From contig JAHLWZ010000799.1 of NCBI GenBank assembly GCA_020536535.1, forward strand, positions 92,938 to 144,867: 51,930 bases of DNA. Reading direction: 5' to 3'. Position numbers and translations under genes: made by a program. The notes under the pieces are model-generated. The model made no database searches. It was not told the DNA's origin and saw only the letters and a program-made list of their open reading frames with translations. This document shows, one piece after another, positions 1-11,200 of this stretch (the first letter of the stretch is position 1; every line of letters starts with the position of its first letter). Source of the stretch: Pelomyxa schiedti. Its lineage: Eukaryota > Evosea > Pelobiontida > Pelomyxidae.

Positions 1-685
1 GAAACCCCTTCGTATGGGCTTATGAGGGGCTTCCTTTGCTTATCGATTTCAAACAGAGGTGCTTGAAGCTTCTATGGAGCAAATCCGTTCCATTCTTTCA
101 TCTACTGCTTCCTCTGTGGATGGTGCCTCCTGATTTTTCCTTGAAAAAAAAGGCAACTTTCTGAGTGTGTAAACTTGAAGTCTAAGTAATAGAAAAGTGT
201 GTGACAGAAAGGGAGTGTTTTTTCATCATATTCTTTCTTTCGGAAAATTATTGACATCCTTAATAAAGAACTAAGAGCGGAGAAGGAAAAAGCCCAGCGA
301 GTGGAGGCCAAACTTACTGTGGCCAGGAAGTTGTTCTCTGAGTTCTGTGATGTTCTTCCCCAAGTAGAAAGGAGAATGGAAAAAGAACCAATACTAGGAG
401 GTATTCTTCCTGTTCTTCACACATTAGCGTTAACAGCAATGGAAGAGTTAGTTGAGATAAAAGCTGCATTGGAGAAGTTAGCCGCATTAAAAGCACAAGA
501 TGCTGCCGAGCACCCAAAAACGAGGTAATTTTATCCGATCTTATCACACTGGCATTTAACTCCCAATAGATGAGTTGAACGCTCTTTACAGCCAAGTATT
601 GGAGGCCCTCACAGGGCAACGACCTCCAGTCAGGACTTTGAGTACCACAACAAGCACTTCACATGCCGAAAAGAAGGCCTCTTGA
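1..685 (+). CDS. C-terminal part of a coiled-coil protein (5' end outside window)
   Basis: I do not recognise this protein. It is the 3' end of a plus-strand gene cut by the left edge. A likely exon covers roughly 40-121, and an intron with a weak GTGCCT donor runs to about 272. A charged helical exon follows (ELRAEKEKAQRVEAKL and onward, about 273-527). A 5' GTAATT donor then opens an intron ending in TTTACAG near 591. The last exon, starting SQVLEALTGQRPP, stops at TGA 683-685. The heptad-like Glu/Lys/Leu composition suggests a coiled coil. A second coiled-coil fragment on the same strand lies beyond the adjacent minus-strand array, at 5450-5694. The exon after 528 is certain only in its frame, and the first intron is tentative. 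Confidence 0.5.
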
Positions 686-1011
686 AAGCATGTTCCTTAC
701 AAAAGGGAAAAATCCCAAAATACATGCAGAAGTTGAAGCACACAGAAACAATTTCACCATAAGAGACTGAACCCAGTGCCTCCTTCCCAACTCATTCGTG
801 ACGCAGAAGCCGAGGCTTGAAAGAAACAAAACCAACAACTAGCTCCCCAATGCGGTTGTCGTGAACTGGCCTCCAATAAGGCACCATGCCCCAACCCAAA
901 CATCAAGTACCACGATACAGGGTAACTCCTACAAAAACGAAGAACATCAGAGAAAAGTGTTGCTTTGATTAGGGAATCGGCACGCTTGTCGTTGGCAAAA
1001 TGACTGATTGT
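686..1011. other. Intergenic gap between convergent genes
   Basis: This stretch lies between the stop of the left-edge coiled-coil gene and the stop of the first array paralogue, so it should hold two converging 3' untranslated regions. I see no convincing open frame, RNA gene or repeat. Confidence 0.5.
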
Positions 1012-2448
1012 TCAATACCTTCTGTGAGCCACACCATCATCAATCATCATTGGTAGAACGAAGGGAAACTGCGCGACAGAGTCAGGAAATACTACAAGGT
1101 TTGGGTGTGCCATGTGGAACAACGTGGCTCCGGATACGGCATCTACGAAGCTGTGTGTTGATGTTGTACAAGTGGTTCCACTTCTGAAGGGCTTCATTGC
1201 AGTTTGCGTTCCATAGAAGTGATGCTGAAAAGAAATGGCGATCAATAAGCCACAGCCAGCAACAACTGACGCAGTGTCACTGGAGTGTTGGATGGTCATC
1301 ACAGGAACCACAAGTGGTCGTTGCCGTTGCCGTTGCCGATTAGGCTCGTGGTATGGCTGTGTTCGGCGCCGCTTTGGTTCTGGGGCCCCTCGTTGTTGCC
1401 TTTCTGTTGTGGTTGGATGAATGAGTGATTGCAGGGAAAACACCGAAGTTGAGCTGGGCTTGTGGTTGATTGCTGCTGATGTTGCGCTTATATGTGACTC
1501 GTCAACGGCTTGCACCCTGAGTCCTGTAATGTTCTGAAGCCATGTGATCGTACTCCCTGTGGCCATGTCCAACAAGTTACAGCTTTTCCGAACAGTAAAG
1601 AATGGAAAGTGATAGTTCGCTTCTGCTCGGTCAAAGAGAGGGGCACATAGTGCATGTCTTGTCAAATTTAATTTGGCCAAATTGCAGCTTGAAATAGAGG
1701 AGGGTCTGAGAGGGCTAGAATTCCACACTGTGTTGAGGTCCAATTGACATCCACAAAAAAGGAGCTGTTTAGTGAAGAACACTTGAAGAGTGTCAGATCT
1801 CTCGTTGTATACTCCGCTTGGAGAGATCAATTTCAGTGAAAAGACATCAACTTTGCTTTCTGTAGACAAGGGAAGAAGATGATGGAGAGACGAGGGCACA
1901 CCACACTCGACCTTCCACACCACAAGGTTGCTTTGATCGCGTTGTGCCATTACAATCCAGTTTCTGTTGCACGCCACCATAGGGTATTGCTCGTAGGAAG
2001 GCAGTGCTATTCGCTTGATCAGGACCGAATGCGGTACAATCACGCACACTTCATTGCCCAGTCGGCAGTTCATTCTGAGAACCCTGTCAGGCCCAATGAA
2101 CCCCAGCACACGCAAACTCCAGCCAATGCTTCCCGGCATCCTCACCAGACCCACCGTGAATGACAAAGAAAATAGCACCGGCGGGGTTCTCAAGTCGCAG
2201 CCTGGGTCCGCACCTCCCTCCACGTCAGGATTACGGGTTGTCCCCGCAATCGAGAACTTGGCGATCACGACCCTCTCAACGGCCATCACCCACCTCTTTC
2301 CAATGCATTCCGTCACGACAGTCTGTGGCAGCATCGCAGCAAAACAGCCCCCGACCCCAAGGCGTGGCAGTGAGGCGGCGGCAAAGGCTGTGAATTGCTT
2401 GTCTGCACACAATGGTTCTTGCACATCGATATAACGGCACCACCACAT
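1012..2448 (-). CDS. Uncharacterised MWWC-family protein, copy 1
   Basis: I recognise no known domain. This is the first of three tandem, intronless paralogues. I chose the ATG at 2448 because two of the three copies begin MWWC and the third retains the same codons. An upstream open stretch in the same frame crosses a poly-T/CAG tract that looks like a splice acceptor. Blocks shared with copy 2 are an early TECIGKRWVM-type segment, then NRxWxVMA, a YNERSDTLQV-type segment, and a STSVFSLQSLIHP motif before a Pro/Gln/Arg-rich linker. The product is about 478 residues with no obvious transmembrane segment or signal peptide. Lack of introns is unusual here, where most neighbours are heavily interrupted. 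I infer a lineage-specific expanded family. Confidence 0.65.
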   Translation of the reverse strand: MWWCRYIDVQEPLCADKQFTAFAAASLPRLGVGGCFAAMLPQTVVTECIGKRWVMAVERVVIAKFSIAGTTRNPDVEGGADPGCDLRTPPVLFSLSFTVGLVRMPGSIGWSLRVLGFIGPDRVLRMNCRLGNEVCVIVPHSVLIKRIALPSYEQYPMVACNRNWIVMAQRDQSNLVVWKVECGVPSSLHHLLPLSTESKVDVFSLKLISPSGVYNERSDTLQVFFTKQLLFCGCQLDLNTVWNSSPLRPSSISSCNLAKLNLTRHALCAPLFDRAEANYHFPFFTVRKSCNLLDMATGSTITWLQNITGLRVQAVDESHISATSAAINHKPSSTSVFSLQSLIHPTTTERQQRGAPEPKRRRTQPYHEPNRQRQRQRPLVVPVMTIQHSSDTASVVAGCGLLIAISFQHHFYGTQTAMKPFRSGTTCTTSTHSFVDAVSGATLFHMAHPNLVVFPDSVAQFPFVLPMMIDDGVAHRRY

Positions 2449-2582
2449 GTCGATTATGAAACGGGTTTGATTGTAAGATCTGGAAAAAAAAAAAAATGGG
2501 CAAAGCCGGGGATTGGTGTCGGATGACATCATATCATCATTCAGTGACAGCATCATTTTTTGTTCCAAGGCCAATCATCATT

Positions 2583-3995
2583 TCAAATAACCAGCAACAA
2601 CAACAAAGAAAACAAGCATTTGTTAGGATTTTTTGAGTCACTCACATCACTGCGTAGGATCCTTTCTGGTTGAATGAAGGGAAATGGTGTAATTGATGCA
2701 GGAAAAACGGGTTTGGGGTAGAGCATAGTAAACAGTGTGGCTCCACAAACATCTGTGAATGCTAGTGCAATGGTTCCTACAGTAATCTGGCTGTTGAAAC
2801 CCATGTACAGCTCTTGGTGCAACATCTGCATTTTGCAAGCCACCAAAAAGCCACACCCCCCAATGACTGAGGAAGTTTCAGAAGTGTGCAGGAGGGTTAT
2901 CACAGGATTGGGTGCTGCCTGATCACAATTTTTCGGTTCTGGGGCCCCTCCTTGTTGTTGCCTTTTGGTTGTGGATGGGTGAATGAGTGATTGCAGGGAA
3001 AAAACGGAAGTAGATTGAGGCCTGGCATTGGTTGTTGTGCTGAGATGAGACTCGTCAATGGCTTGCACCCTGAGTTCTGTGGTGTCTTCCAACCACGTGA
3101 TACTGCAACCAGTGCTTAAGTTCAACAACTTGGCCTGTATCTGTGTACCATGGAAAGCATTCAAGTATGGAAGGTGATAAGTGCTTTCAGCCCTGTCAAA
3201 AAGGGGGATGACCACGTCTGCTGTCAAACCAGAAATTTGGCAGTCAAAGCAACATTTCATGCAAGCTCGTGAACCGTGAGTTTTCCATGCAGTGTCAAGT
3301 TGGACATGATACCCACACAGAGCAAGGCCATTGTCATGCACAGTTAAGATCACCTCAAGAGTATCAGAGTTCTCATCGTAGACATCACTAGACAGCATTC
3401 TCAGGGAGATGACTGTGATTGGGCCGGAATCGCTTAAGTCCAGCACGACACCTTCAGCTTCCGGAAGAGAGTCCACAACTGCCCAGACTGAAAGATAGCC
3501 CTGACCGTGCGGCGCCATCACAACCCACTTCCTGTTGCACACCACCAGAGGCTCTTCATCCGCGAAGGGGAGAGGGATCGGCCCCGCGACTTCTCTCCCC
3601 TTCGCGTTAACCACACGCATCGAAGCGTCCCGAGCACGGCCCCTGACCACGGCCCTGCCGGGCGCGGTCCACCCCAGCACGCGCGCGTCCCACCAGATCA
3701 CGCACGGCCTTGTCAGCAGCCCAACGGTGAACGACACCCTGAACATAATGGGCGGCGCGTAGTCGCGGCCCCACAGAGGCGACGCGAACTCGACCAGCAC
3801 GACCCGCTCCGTGGCCATCACCCACATCTTGCCGATGCACTCGGCGACGATCCACAGGGGCAGCTTCGCGGCGTAGCAGGAGGCATCGGCAACAACACCG
3901 GGACGGCGAGACGAGTAATGCGCGGAGGCGAAGGAGGAGAACTGGTGCTGCGCCACTAGCGGGTTGTAATACTCTGGGTATTCACACCACCACAT
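2583..3995 (-). CDS. Uncharacterised MWWC-family protein, copy 2
   Basis: This is an intact second copy of the tandem family, about 470 residues, starting MWWCEYPEYY at 3995. It aligns along its length with copy 1: AECIGKMWVMATERVV near the N terminus, CNRKWVVMAP in the middle, then STSVFSLQSLIHP, and a closing FTDVCGATLF block. The 5' half (about 3500-3960 on the plus strand) is distinctly GC-rich and the 3' half AT-rich. The final 15 residues are hydrophobic, and a GTGAGT near 2640 could instead be a splice donor, so the true C terminus may be shorter. Function is unknown. The repeated Trp and Cys positions suggest a folded globular domain, but I cannot assign it. Confidence 0.65.
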   Translation of the reverse strand: MWWCEYPEYYNPLVAQHQFSSFASAHYSSRRPGVVADASCYAAKLPLWIVAECIGKMWVMATERVVLVEFASPLWGRDYAPPIMFRVSFTVGLLTRPCVIWWDARVLGWTAPGRAVVRGRARDASMRVVNAKGREVAGPIPLPFADEEPLVVCNRKWVVMAPHGQGYLSVWAVVDSLPEAEGVVLDLSDSGPITVISLRMLSSDVYDENSDTLEVILTVHDNGLALCGYHVQLDTAWKTHGSRACMKCCFDCQISGLTADVVIPLFDRAESTYHLPYLNAFHGTQIQAKLLNLSTGCSITWLEDTTELRVQAIDESHLSTTTNARPQSTSVFSLQSLIHPSTTKRQQQGGAPEPKNCDQAAPNPVITLLHTSETSSVIGGCGFLVACKMQMLHQELYMGFNSQITVGTIALAFTDVCGATLFTMLYPKPVFPASITPFPFIQPERILRSDVSDSKNPNKCLFSLLLLLVI

Positions 3996-4150
3996 GATGA
4001 TTGTTTCGAAAACTGCCACAGCACTGACGCACCATAGATCTGGGTGACAAGGCAGCGGAGTAGTGCCAAAAATTTTGTGCCCTCTGTAGATCCAATAGAA
4101 CAAAATTTTTACAGACACAAGTGCGAAAATTTCAACTCAATGTCTTGTTT

Positions 4151-5415
4151 TCATCCATGCGTGAACAACGTTGCACCACACACGTCAGTGAAAACCATTG
4201 ACATTACTCCATAGACCATGACACTACTAGCCAATAAGCCACACCCTGCCACCACTGAGACAGTTCCCGGGGTGTGCCAAAGAGAAATCGCAGGTTGCAG
4301 TTGTAGCTGTTGTTGAGTTCGCCGTCGCTTTGATTCTGGAGGACCTTCTTGTTGTATTGCTGTAGTCGTGGGTGTGGTAAAGCTTGTTGCCGTTGTTGGG
4401 TGTGTCAGGGATCTAAGGGAAAAGACCGAAGTCGATTGGAACCTGTAGTTGGTTTCTGTAGTTACGCCGAGATTAGACTCGTCCACACGCTGAACCCTAA
4501 GTCCTCTGATATCTCCCAGCAAAGTGAAATCCTTCTGCGTGCTTAAGTTCAACAAATTACAGCTTTCGCTTCTGGTCAAGAATGGCAGGTGATACTCTCT
4601 TGTGACCCTCTCATAGAGTGGAGCACACAATAGATTTTCGGTGAGTATTGACAAATTGCATTTCACGGTGTATTCCACGCGCGTATACAGGTTGATCTGA
4701 GTAGTCCACGCCGTTTGGAGGTTAATCTGATGCCCAAGCAAATCAAGGCCATTCCCATGTACAGTGAAGAACACCTCAATAATGTCGGAAGTCTCATTGT
4801 ACACCCCGCTGGGAGACATTATTCTCAGGGATATAATGTCGATCGGGTTGGCGTCAGGCGAAATTGGCAGCACAACATATCTCAGTGATGGTACAGAATC
4901 CACAATTGCCCAAACCACAAGGTCGCCACAAAAGTCGCCCTGCTTTGGTGCCATTACCATCCACTTTCTATTGCATGCAACCAGTGGCACTCCATCTCTG
5001 AAAGGTAGAGGCATAGGCGCCCCTATTTCTCTTGCTTCCTCGTCGACCACCCTCATAGTAGGGGGCGCATCATCATGACCAGCTCTCCTTATCACCGCCC
5101 TGTCCGGCCCAATCCATCCCAGCAAACGGGTGTCCCACAAATCATGCATGGCCACGTCAGCAAACCCACTGTGTACGACACTCTGAACATCACAGAGAGC
5201 GCCCCGCGCTCCGCGAACTCGACGAGCACGACCCTCTCCGTCTCCATCACCCACCTCTTTCCAATGCACTCATAAACTATCTACTCGGGAAGCATGTCAA
5301 CACTCCTAGCACGACCATTACGGCGGGGCCACGAGTACAGCGCCGAGGCGAGGGCACAGAGTTGCTGTGACGCACGCAGCGTGTTGTGGCACTCGCAGTA
5401 TTGACACCACCACAT
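4151..5415 (-). pseudogene. MWWC-family copy 3, disrupted by a stop and a frameshift
   Basis: The frame opens with MWWCQYCECH at 5415, matching the starts of copies 1 and 2. Codon 45 is TAG (plus-strand bases 5281-5283), where copy 2 has Trp and copy 1 has Thr; the simplest change is TGG to TAG. The frame then continues as IVYECIGKRWVMETERVV, clearly homologous. Shortly after the TVGLLTWPCMI segment (near 5145) one base appears missing, because homology moves to another frame (WDTRLLGWIGPDRAV) that stays open to the stop near 4151. Two independent lesions make a pseudogene likely. Downstream, motifs such as ACNRKWMVMAP and STSVFSLRSLTHP are well preserved, so decay is recent. A shorter product from an internal ATG is possible but would lack the N-terminal quarter. 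Confidence 0.75.
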
Positions 5416-5449
5416 AAGGACAAAATATGCATGGATCTCTTGTTTTTTG

Positions 5450-5694
5450 ATGGTTTTTTTGGTGGTGCTTGCACCTGTGTTGGAGTCCGCAGAGTTGGCT
5501 TCTGTGTGTAACGGTATTTTTCTAGTATCTCTTTATTTGTTGACAATCAATAAGCTGATAGGCTCCAACGTGCTATAGACGAAGAAAAAAACAAGCGTAT
5601 TGCTGCTGAATTCGAACTTCAAGTGACAAATTACGAGCTCGCTCAACTTACAAGTAGGGCCACCAACGAGAAAATTTCCGCTGAAATAGCAGAA
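5450..5694 (+). CDS. Small coiled-coil coding fragment
   Basis: Two exons join in frame: ATG at 5450 to 5507 (donor GTAACG) and 5555 to 5694 (after CAATAAG), followed by a strong GTAAGT donor. The second exon encodes a charged helix (IDEEKNKRIAAEFELQ and onward) typical of a coiled coil. No good continuation exists: the first downstream AG would give a 22-nt intron, and later frames are antisense to the sphingosine kinase gene that starts its reverse strand at 5750. It may be a gene remnant or the 5' end of a gene whose remainder has been lost. Composition resembles the coiled-coil gene at 1-685. Confidence 0.35.
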
Positions 5695-5749
5695 GTAAGT
5701 TCACTTACTTTTTCAGGCACATTAAAATCTCACTGGAAACCCACAAACC

Positions 5750-7927
5750 TCAACCAAAAAGACGAAGGAGGTGTGGTATCACAAAGCACTGGAGTGGCTC
5801 AACTGGTATCCGCTCACCATCAATCCCCATGGCGTGATTGGACAGCGGCTCCAACGTGAATGCTCGCACCTGCGTCATTCGTTGGTTATATGTGCAAGGG
5901 TGAAGGGGATCACCTTGTGATATGAAACGCCAGGCCGGCTGGAAAATGTGCCTCGAGACGCGCTCAACAGGGCAGATAAGCAACCAAGTCTGGTTGCAGA
6001 GTCATACCGCTGGAACACCATGTCCACGCACCCGTCTCCAAAGTGAGCATGTGGTGCTGCCTGTTTCGTTTGAAGGAAGATGGAGGGAAAGAATGTCAAG
6101 GATCATACATAAAGATCAGGCGACAAGTGTGATGTATTCATAACAGTGAAAACAAAGAAATTGTCTTCGATTGTGACCCAACTGGGCGGCGTGGATGAAC
6201 TTCCAATGATGTACCGTTCCTGGGGGATGAAGCTGCATTTCATTAACTCGTTAGAACTTGCCAAAGTACACAAATGGCTCCAGTACATACGAAGAAAACC
6301 CTTCAGGTACCCATTGAGGGTCCCACCCAAGCTGTGTAGAAGAATGTAACGGCGGAGTTTCTTGCGCTCGTTGGTGTTGAATGCGTGGGCAAGTTCCCTT
6401 CTCATCATCATAGTGGATGGGTGTAACTTGTTTGCAGACAGAGCAGCAGGGTGGACAAGAAGTATGTTGTGTTTCCCATGAATCAGACTCAACTGGGAGA
6501 AATGAAAGCCTGGATAATTCTATTGGTTGAACGAATGACGGTATTAGGGTTGAACTTCATTGGAAAAGAAGGCATGTCGATGAGCTTGAACAGACCACAG
6601 AAGTACTCCCGCAGTGGTCCCATGCACCGGAACTGGGTAGGAGCGAATTAATAGGAAGGAACTGTCTTATTGAAAGTTTTTTACCTTCTCTGAATTGAAA
6701 TCAATTTCAGCAAAGAGTCCCCACAATAGATTCACAATACCCCAGTGAACTCGCTTGGACTTTGGTTGCACAAATAACATGGCATCAAAAGGCCGGATAA
6801 CTCCTATTTACAGTGTGTAAGAGTGCAGTTTCACCACATCATAGTACCACATAAACACAAACCTCTCAAAATGTTGAACATGGAGACAGTGGGCGATGTC
6901 ACCAGCAATGAGGAGGACAGTCCGTTCATGGTGCCTTCAAAGGGTATTTATAGGTTAATCTCCAACTAAGGTCCTAAAAGAGAAAACCTGCTGGAATGAC
7001 ACCGATTGGTGTTTGTATTGCTTCATGCCAGTCCTGTCTTCCAAGCATCCCGTTCACGAGTTGTCCAAGTAACCCTGAGTGCTTCTTAATTTGTTTACAA
7101 AAGTATCGGGTTCTAACCGTCGCCACTGACTGTGATTATGCCACTGTAAGCGCCAGTTTGGAAGGATTTCCCAATTTCCGTAGCGTGAGACTCGTATCTG
7201 GTCTCTTTGTCGTCTTTATTAGTGGGTTCAAGATGTGTTGGTTCAAAACCCATGAGTTGATGAGAAACCCCCCAGAAGTGAAGAAGAGGAGCACACTGAG
7301 TGTGAAACACATGGGAGGCATATCCCTTGCCGGAAATGGGGTTGAGGATGAACAGAAGTGACTGCTTGTGGCTGTAATGACCTTTCCACAATGTTAGCAC
7401 ATACAAGAGGCACAAAAAATACCTGAACAAAGGTCTTGCAATGATTTCACCCACTTTGACAAAGTCAATGAGGCTTCGTAAATATAAGGTGGTGTGAACA
7501 GGCACCGTGTAAATATCTCTCCAAGTGAGTTGTGATGAGCAGAAATCCTACATAGACTGTCAAAGTATTTTAGTCTGTCTCTGTTCAAACCAGTCGAAAG
7601 TGTGCACCACGTGAGTTCTCCCTTGAGAGATACTGCAAAGAGGACACGAGTGCACATTTAGAACGCCATTTCCCTCCACCGCGTAGACAACGTCACAGAC
7701 GCGCACAGTATGTAGAGTCTCGGCATGTGCTGGATATTGTTAAATCCACAATTCCAATGTAAAATATCAACATACTCCAAGTCAGTTGCTCCTCAGTAAG
7801 GGTGACCTTATGAAGAGGAAAAAAAGTGTGAGGTGCCTTGTAAAAAAAAACGAATGGGACGTGCACAACGCAATACCAGCGTCAGATCTCCACCAACACG
7901 AAAGCGATCTCGCAGTATTACAACCAT
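5750..7927 (-). CDS. Sphingosine kinase
   Basis: The protein should phosphorylate sphingosine to sphingosine-1-phosphate using ATP at membranes or in the cytosol. The diacylglycerol-kinase-type nucleotide fold is clear: LLFILNPISGKG is the glycine-rich nucleotide loop, and TVSGDG is completed across an intron to GDGLLGQLVNGML. GTMNGLSSSL follows. Further in are the VHWGIVNLLWGLFAEID segment, WVTIEDNFFVFT, and the terminal FTLEPLSNH...GIDGERI block that closes family members. I joined about nine exons, all in phase, with introns of 33-65 nt. Upstream of the catalytic core is a PH-like N-terminal region. The start at ATG 7927 is the first in frame after splicing and is the least certain point. 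The stop lies 55 bp from a plus-strand coiled-coil fragment. Confidence 0.87.
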
Positions 7928-8215
7928 GTCCACGTCACCTCAGCAAATAGACTACAGGTCTCACGCCAAAAAAAAAAGGCATACCTGCCTTCCCACCACA
8001 TCATCCCTCTCGTTTAATTTTCCAGCTATTTGTGGGATCGCTCAACTTCGTGAATTCCTGTGTGTCCTGTGACACTACTCCCCTGCGCAACAGTCGTCCT
8101 CCACAGTGAAATTGTCTTGCGCAGTTTCCTCGGAATTGAGATTTCGCCCAATCTCTGCGATCAGCAAAAAACAAAAAAAAAAGAGGGGACGTTGAGGTGG
8201 GTGCGCAGTACGACG

Positions 8216-11200
8216 ATGACAGCAACGAACCAGCAACAAGGGAGTAGGGGGAGATCTGGGGTGATGTCTGGCGGTTGTATGCGTATTGGTGTGTCGTCAT
8301 CGCCATCGCGCGGTGTTCCCGGTTCGGCCGTATCCGCTTTGTTCGATAACATCATGTCTCAGTTGAACACGGACCTGGCTTACTTCAAAACTGGTTTGTA
8401 TTTGCACTCCGTGATTATAGGCTTTTTTTACCCCCACTAACGGTTGTCACAGACAAGAAAGGAGAAGGATCTCAAGAAAAAGGTGCTAAAGCCGTGCCCA
8501 AGTCTTCACATGATCACAAATCTGTCTCTCGTCCAAAACCCGTTGATGAACTTCAGGGGTTGTACAATAAAGGGGTGCAACAGCCCCTGCCGAACCAAGT
8601 TGTATGGGTTTTTTTCTTTTTGTTCTTGTTGTTTTTCCCCTTTTCCTTATTACTTCTAGAAAAAGACACCACCTTTGATACATCACTTCAACTACAAGAA
8701 AAAGCAAGGTTTTTTCGACATGAACTATGTCTGAACTTATAACAATTAGGAAGGAAAAAAGTAAAGGATATGGTTTACAATCCCGATAATTACACGTGGT
8801 CTGGTTTAAATACTACAGAGGCACAAACCTTCCCACAATACCCGGGTCTAATTTATCACAAGAAGGACCTATCTGCTCCTGAAGGTAGTAGGGTCTACTT
8901 CCCTTTTTAATTTAAAAGGCTCCCTAGTTCCCGCAATAAGTGGCTCTATGCGCTACGATCCCAAACAAAAAACTTGGGATGGGAATGAGGAATCCTTGGA
9001 TATGTTCAACACAACCAAAGTTGGGCTCATTGCCCCTCTTGTTAACTCTCCAACATCGGGGGTTAAGATTGTTTCTGGAATGAGATTTGATCCAGAAAAA
9101 TTCCTGTGGGTTGGAAATGTGGACGGTTGTTTCTTGAATTGCACCACTCTTTTGTGACTTTGTTTCTATAGATACAACTTTATTCCCAAACGACGAGCCC
9201 CCAGATCCCCGTGTGATTGGCTCCCACCATAGTGACTTTTGTCTATCCCAAGAGCAGATTTCCACCTTTCGTAATTGTGGTGTGACCCTACATTAAATCA
9301 GAAGTTCTACTCTAAAACTCACGAATTAGAGTTACAACATGTAAAACAAATGAGAGGGTGGACCAAATTAGATCGAGAAGCGAACAGGGACACCAACTTT
9401 TTGCGGTCGGTATGTTATCGTTGTTTCTTGGGACTATCTTACGAGCAAAATATTAATAGGATAACGTAATGTTGCAACTACTTGTGCGCAGTATCAAATT
9501 ACAGCAACCGCAAGACAATGCAGACATGTCACTTTTATCTGACAGTGAGATGGCCCCTCCTCCAAAAGAAGTTAGCAACCTCCCTCCTTTGTTCCGTTCA
9601 CAACACAAGAGAAGCAAAAAGATGACCTAGAAGATTACACAAATGAATTCACCTTTCCATCTGAAGCAGAGAAACTCAATATCAATCCCAAGTAAGAACT
9701 GATTTGATGCACACCTATCTAATTAATGAATGCAGCCCAACAGATGATGTCCAAGCAGTACTGTCCGAATTACCTAACCCAACACAACCACCAACACCTT
9801 CGCGACAAGTGCCTCAATTGATCACCAAACCTATCACTCTACTAACACCATCCCATTTTCAAAGTTCCACTGTTCCGCCTGCCATGTCAAATCTCCCTCA
9901 AAGAATCACACAATTACCCACATCTGATCCCGCTAAATTCCCTGGAACCTTTAGCAACAGTAGCGCAAACTTTGGTGTTGGAATTGCTGTGTCACAGGTC
10001 GATTTAAAAAAGGCTTTGGAAGAGTGCGTACCTTTAACCCCAATATACAAGCTCTGTGGTGAGCATACTTACAATGACAAAAAAATCAGAAGAAATAAAA
10101 TGGTACTTGGAGAGCCTGAGGAGGTAGATTTTGGAGATGAAGAAGGTTGGGTTACTGGACTCCTTTCTTCATTCTAACTTTTTTTAGTCACCATACAACC
10201 AAGTCAGCAGCCAATTCTCCCTTCCAGTGTGCCTTGTACTTACCCCCAGAGCACAAATCCCACATCAACAAATCCTGCATCTTCCATCCCGACTTCCACA
10301 GCCCCCATTCTCAACCGCATTCCCACACTCTTCACAAGAGGTACAAAGAGCAATGACTCTGCTAACGTGGATCCTGCGAAATTTCCTGGTGTGCTAACAC
10401 GAAGTAGTGCCAACTTTGGAGAAGGCTTGGCACTGTCTAATGTTAACTTGGCATCTCTGTTCGCAAAGTATGATATTAACTGATTTGTAGTTATTTCTTA
10501 CTGTTTAAAGGGGTCAAATTAATACTGCCGCCGAGTATGGGCCTGTTGTTTTTGGAGACGAGGACCGCTATGATGGTATGAAGTCTAAAATCGTCCTAAC
10601 AGCAACCTTGCATTTTAGACCTTGTGGAGCGACCACAGATCAAGGCCCAAATCCATGACTTAGGTATCCCTGTTACTGGACAACAGTCCAACGAGCAGCC
10701 TCAATTTCCGCCACTGGCATTTAATCCTGGGCAACAAACACTCACCCCAATACCACCAGAAGGGTTACCAGAAAGTAACGATCTATCCAAAATTGAGGTA
10801 GCCAGCAGTGACAACGATAGTGATATTGTTCGTGACTCGGAAAGTGGAACAGAATATGAAACAGAAGACTGGAAGGATATTGAAATTCCTGGTGTGTTTC
10901 TACACAAAAAAACAGAAAGAAATAAAAGCACTCAAATAACTTTCACCTTAGAAGGTACATTGTCAATGCAAATGAAAGGCAATCAATCTGTTAGCTCGTC
11001 GATGGACAAAAGAGGCTACTCTTCCCGCAATGATGACGAATTTGAGGGACTACAACTTCCCACCGGGGACAAGCCACTCATCCCGGTTCAGCCAATACCG
11101 GCGGATGTTCTTGAGGTAGAAGGAGATGTTTCCGGCGTAGGAGATGGAGGAGACAGCAGCCTTAACCTCAGCCTTGTCAAGAATCCAAGCCCAGCCCCAA

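Noticed and set aside
5281-5283. TAG read as a sense codon in MWWC copy 3
   Set aside because: TAG ends the branching enzyme and the Byr4-like gene in this window, and copy 3 also carries an independent frameshift, so a nonsense lesion is simpler.
5778-5920. A protein-like plus-strand frame (KEVWYHKALEWLNWYP...) that could continue the 5450-5694 fragment
   Set aside because: It is exactly antisense to the last exon and last intron of sphingosine kinase, whose C-terminal motif (FTLEPLSNH, GIDGERI) is clear on the minus strand.
9410-9525. Two separate genes, one ending at TAA 9467-9469 and another starting at ATG 9526
   Set aside because: Only 56 bp would separate them and the exons join in phase across 9409/9505; the single 894-codon model is favoured, though a split is not excluded.
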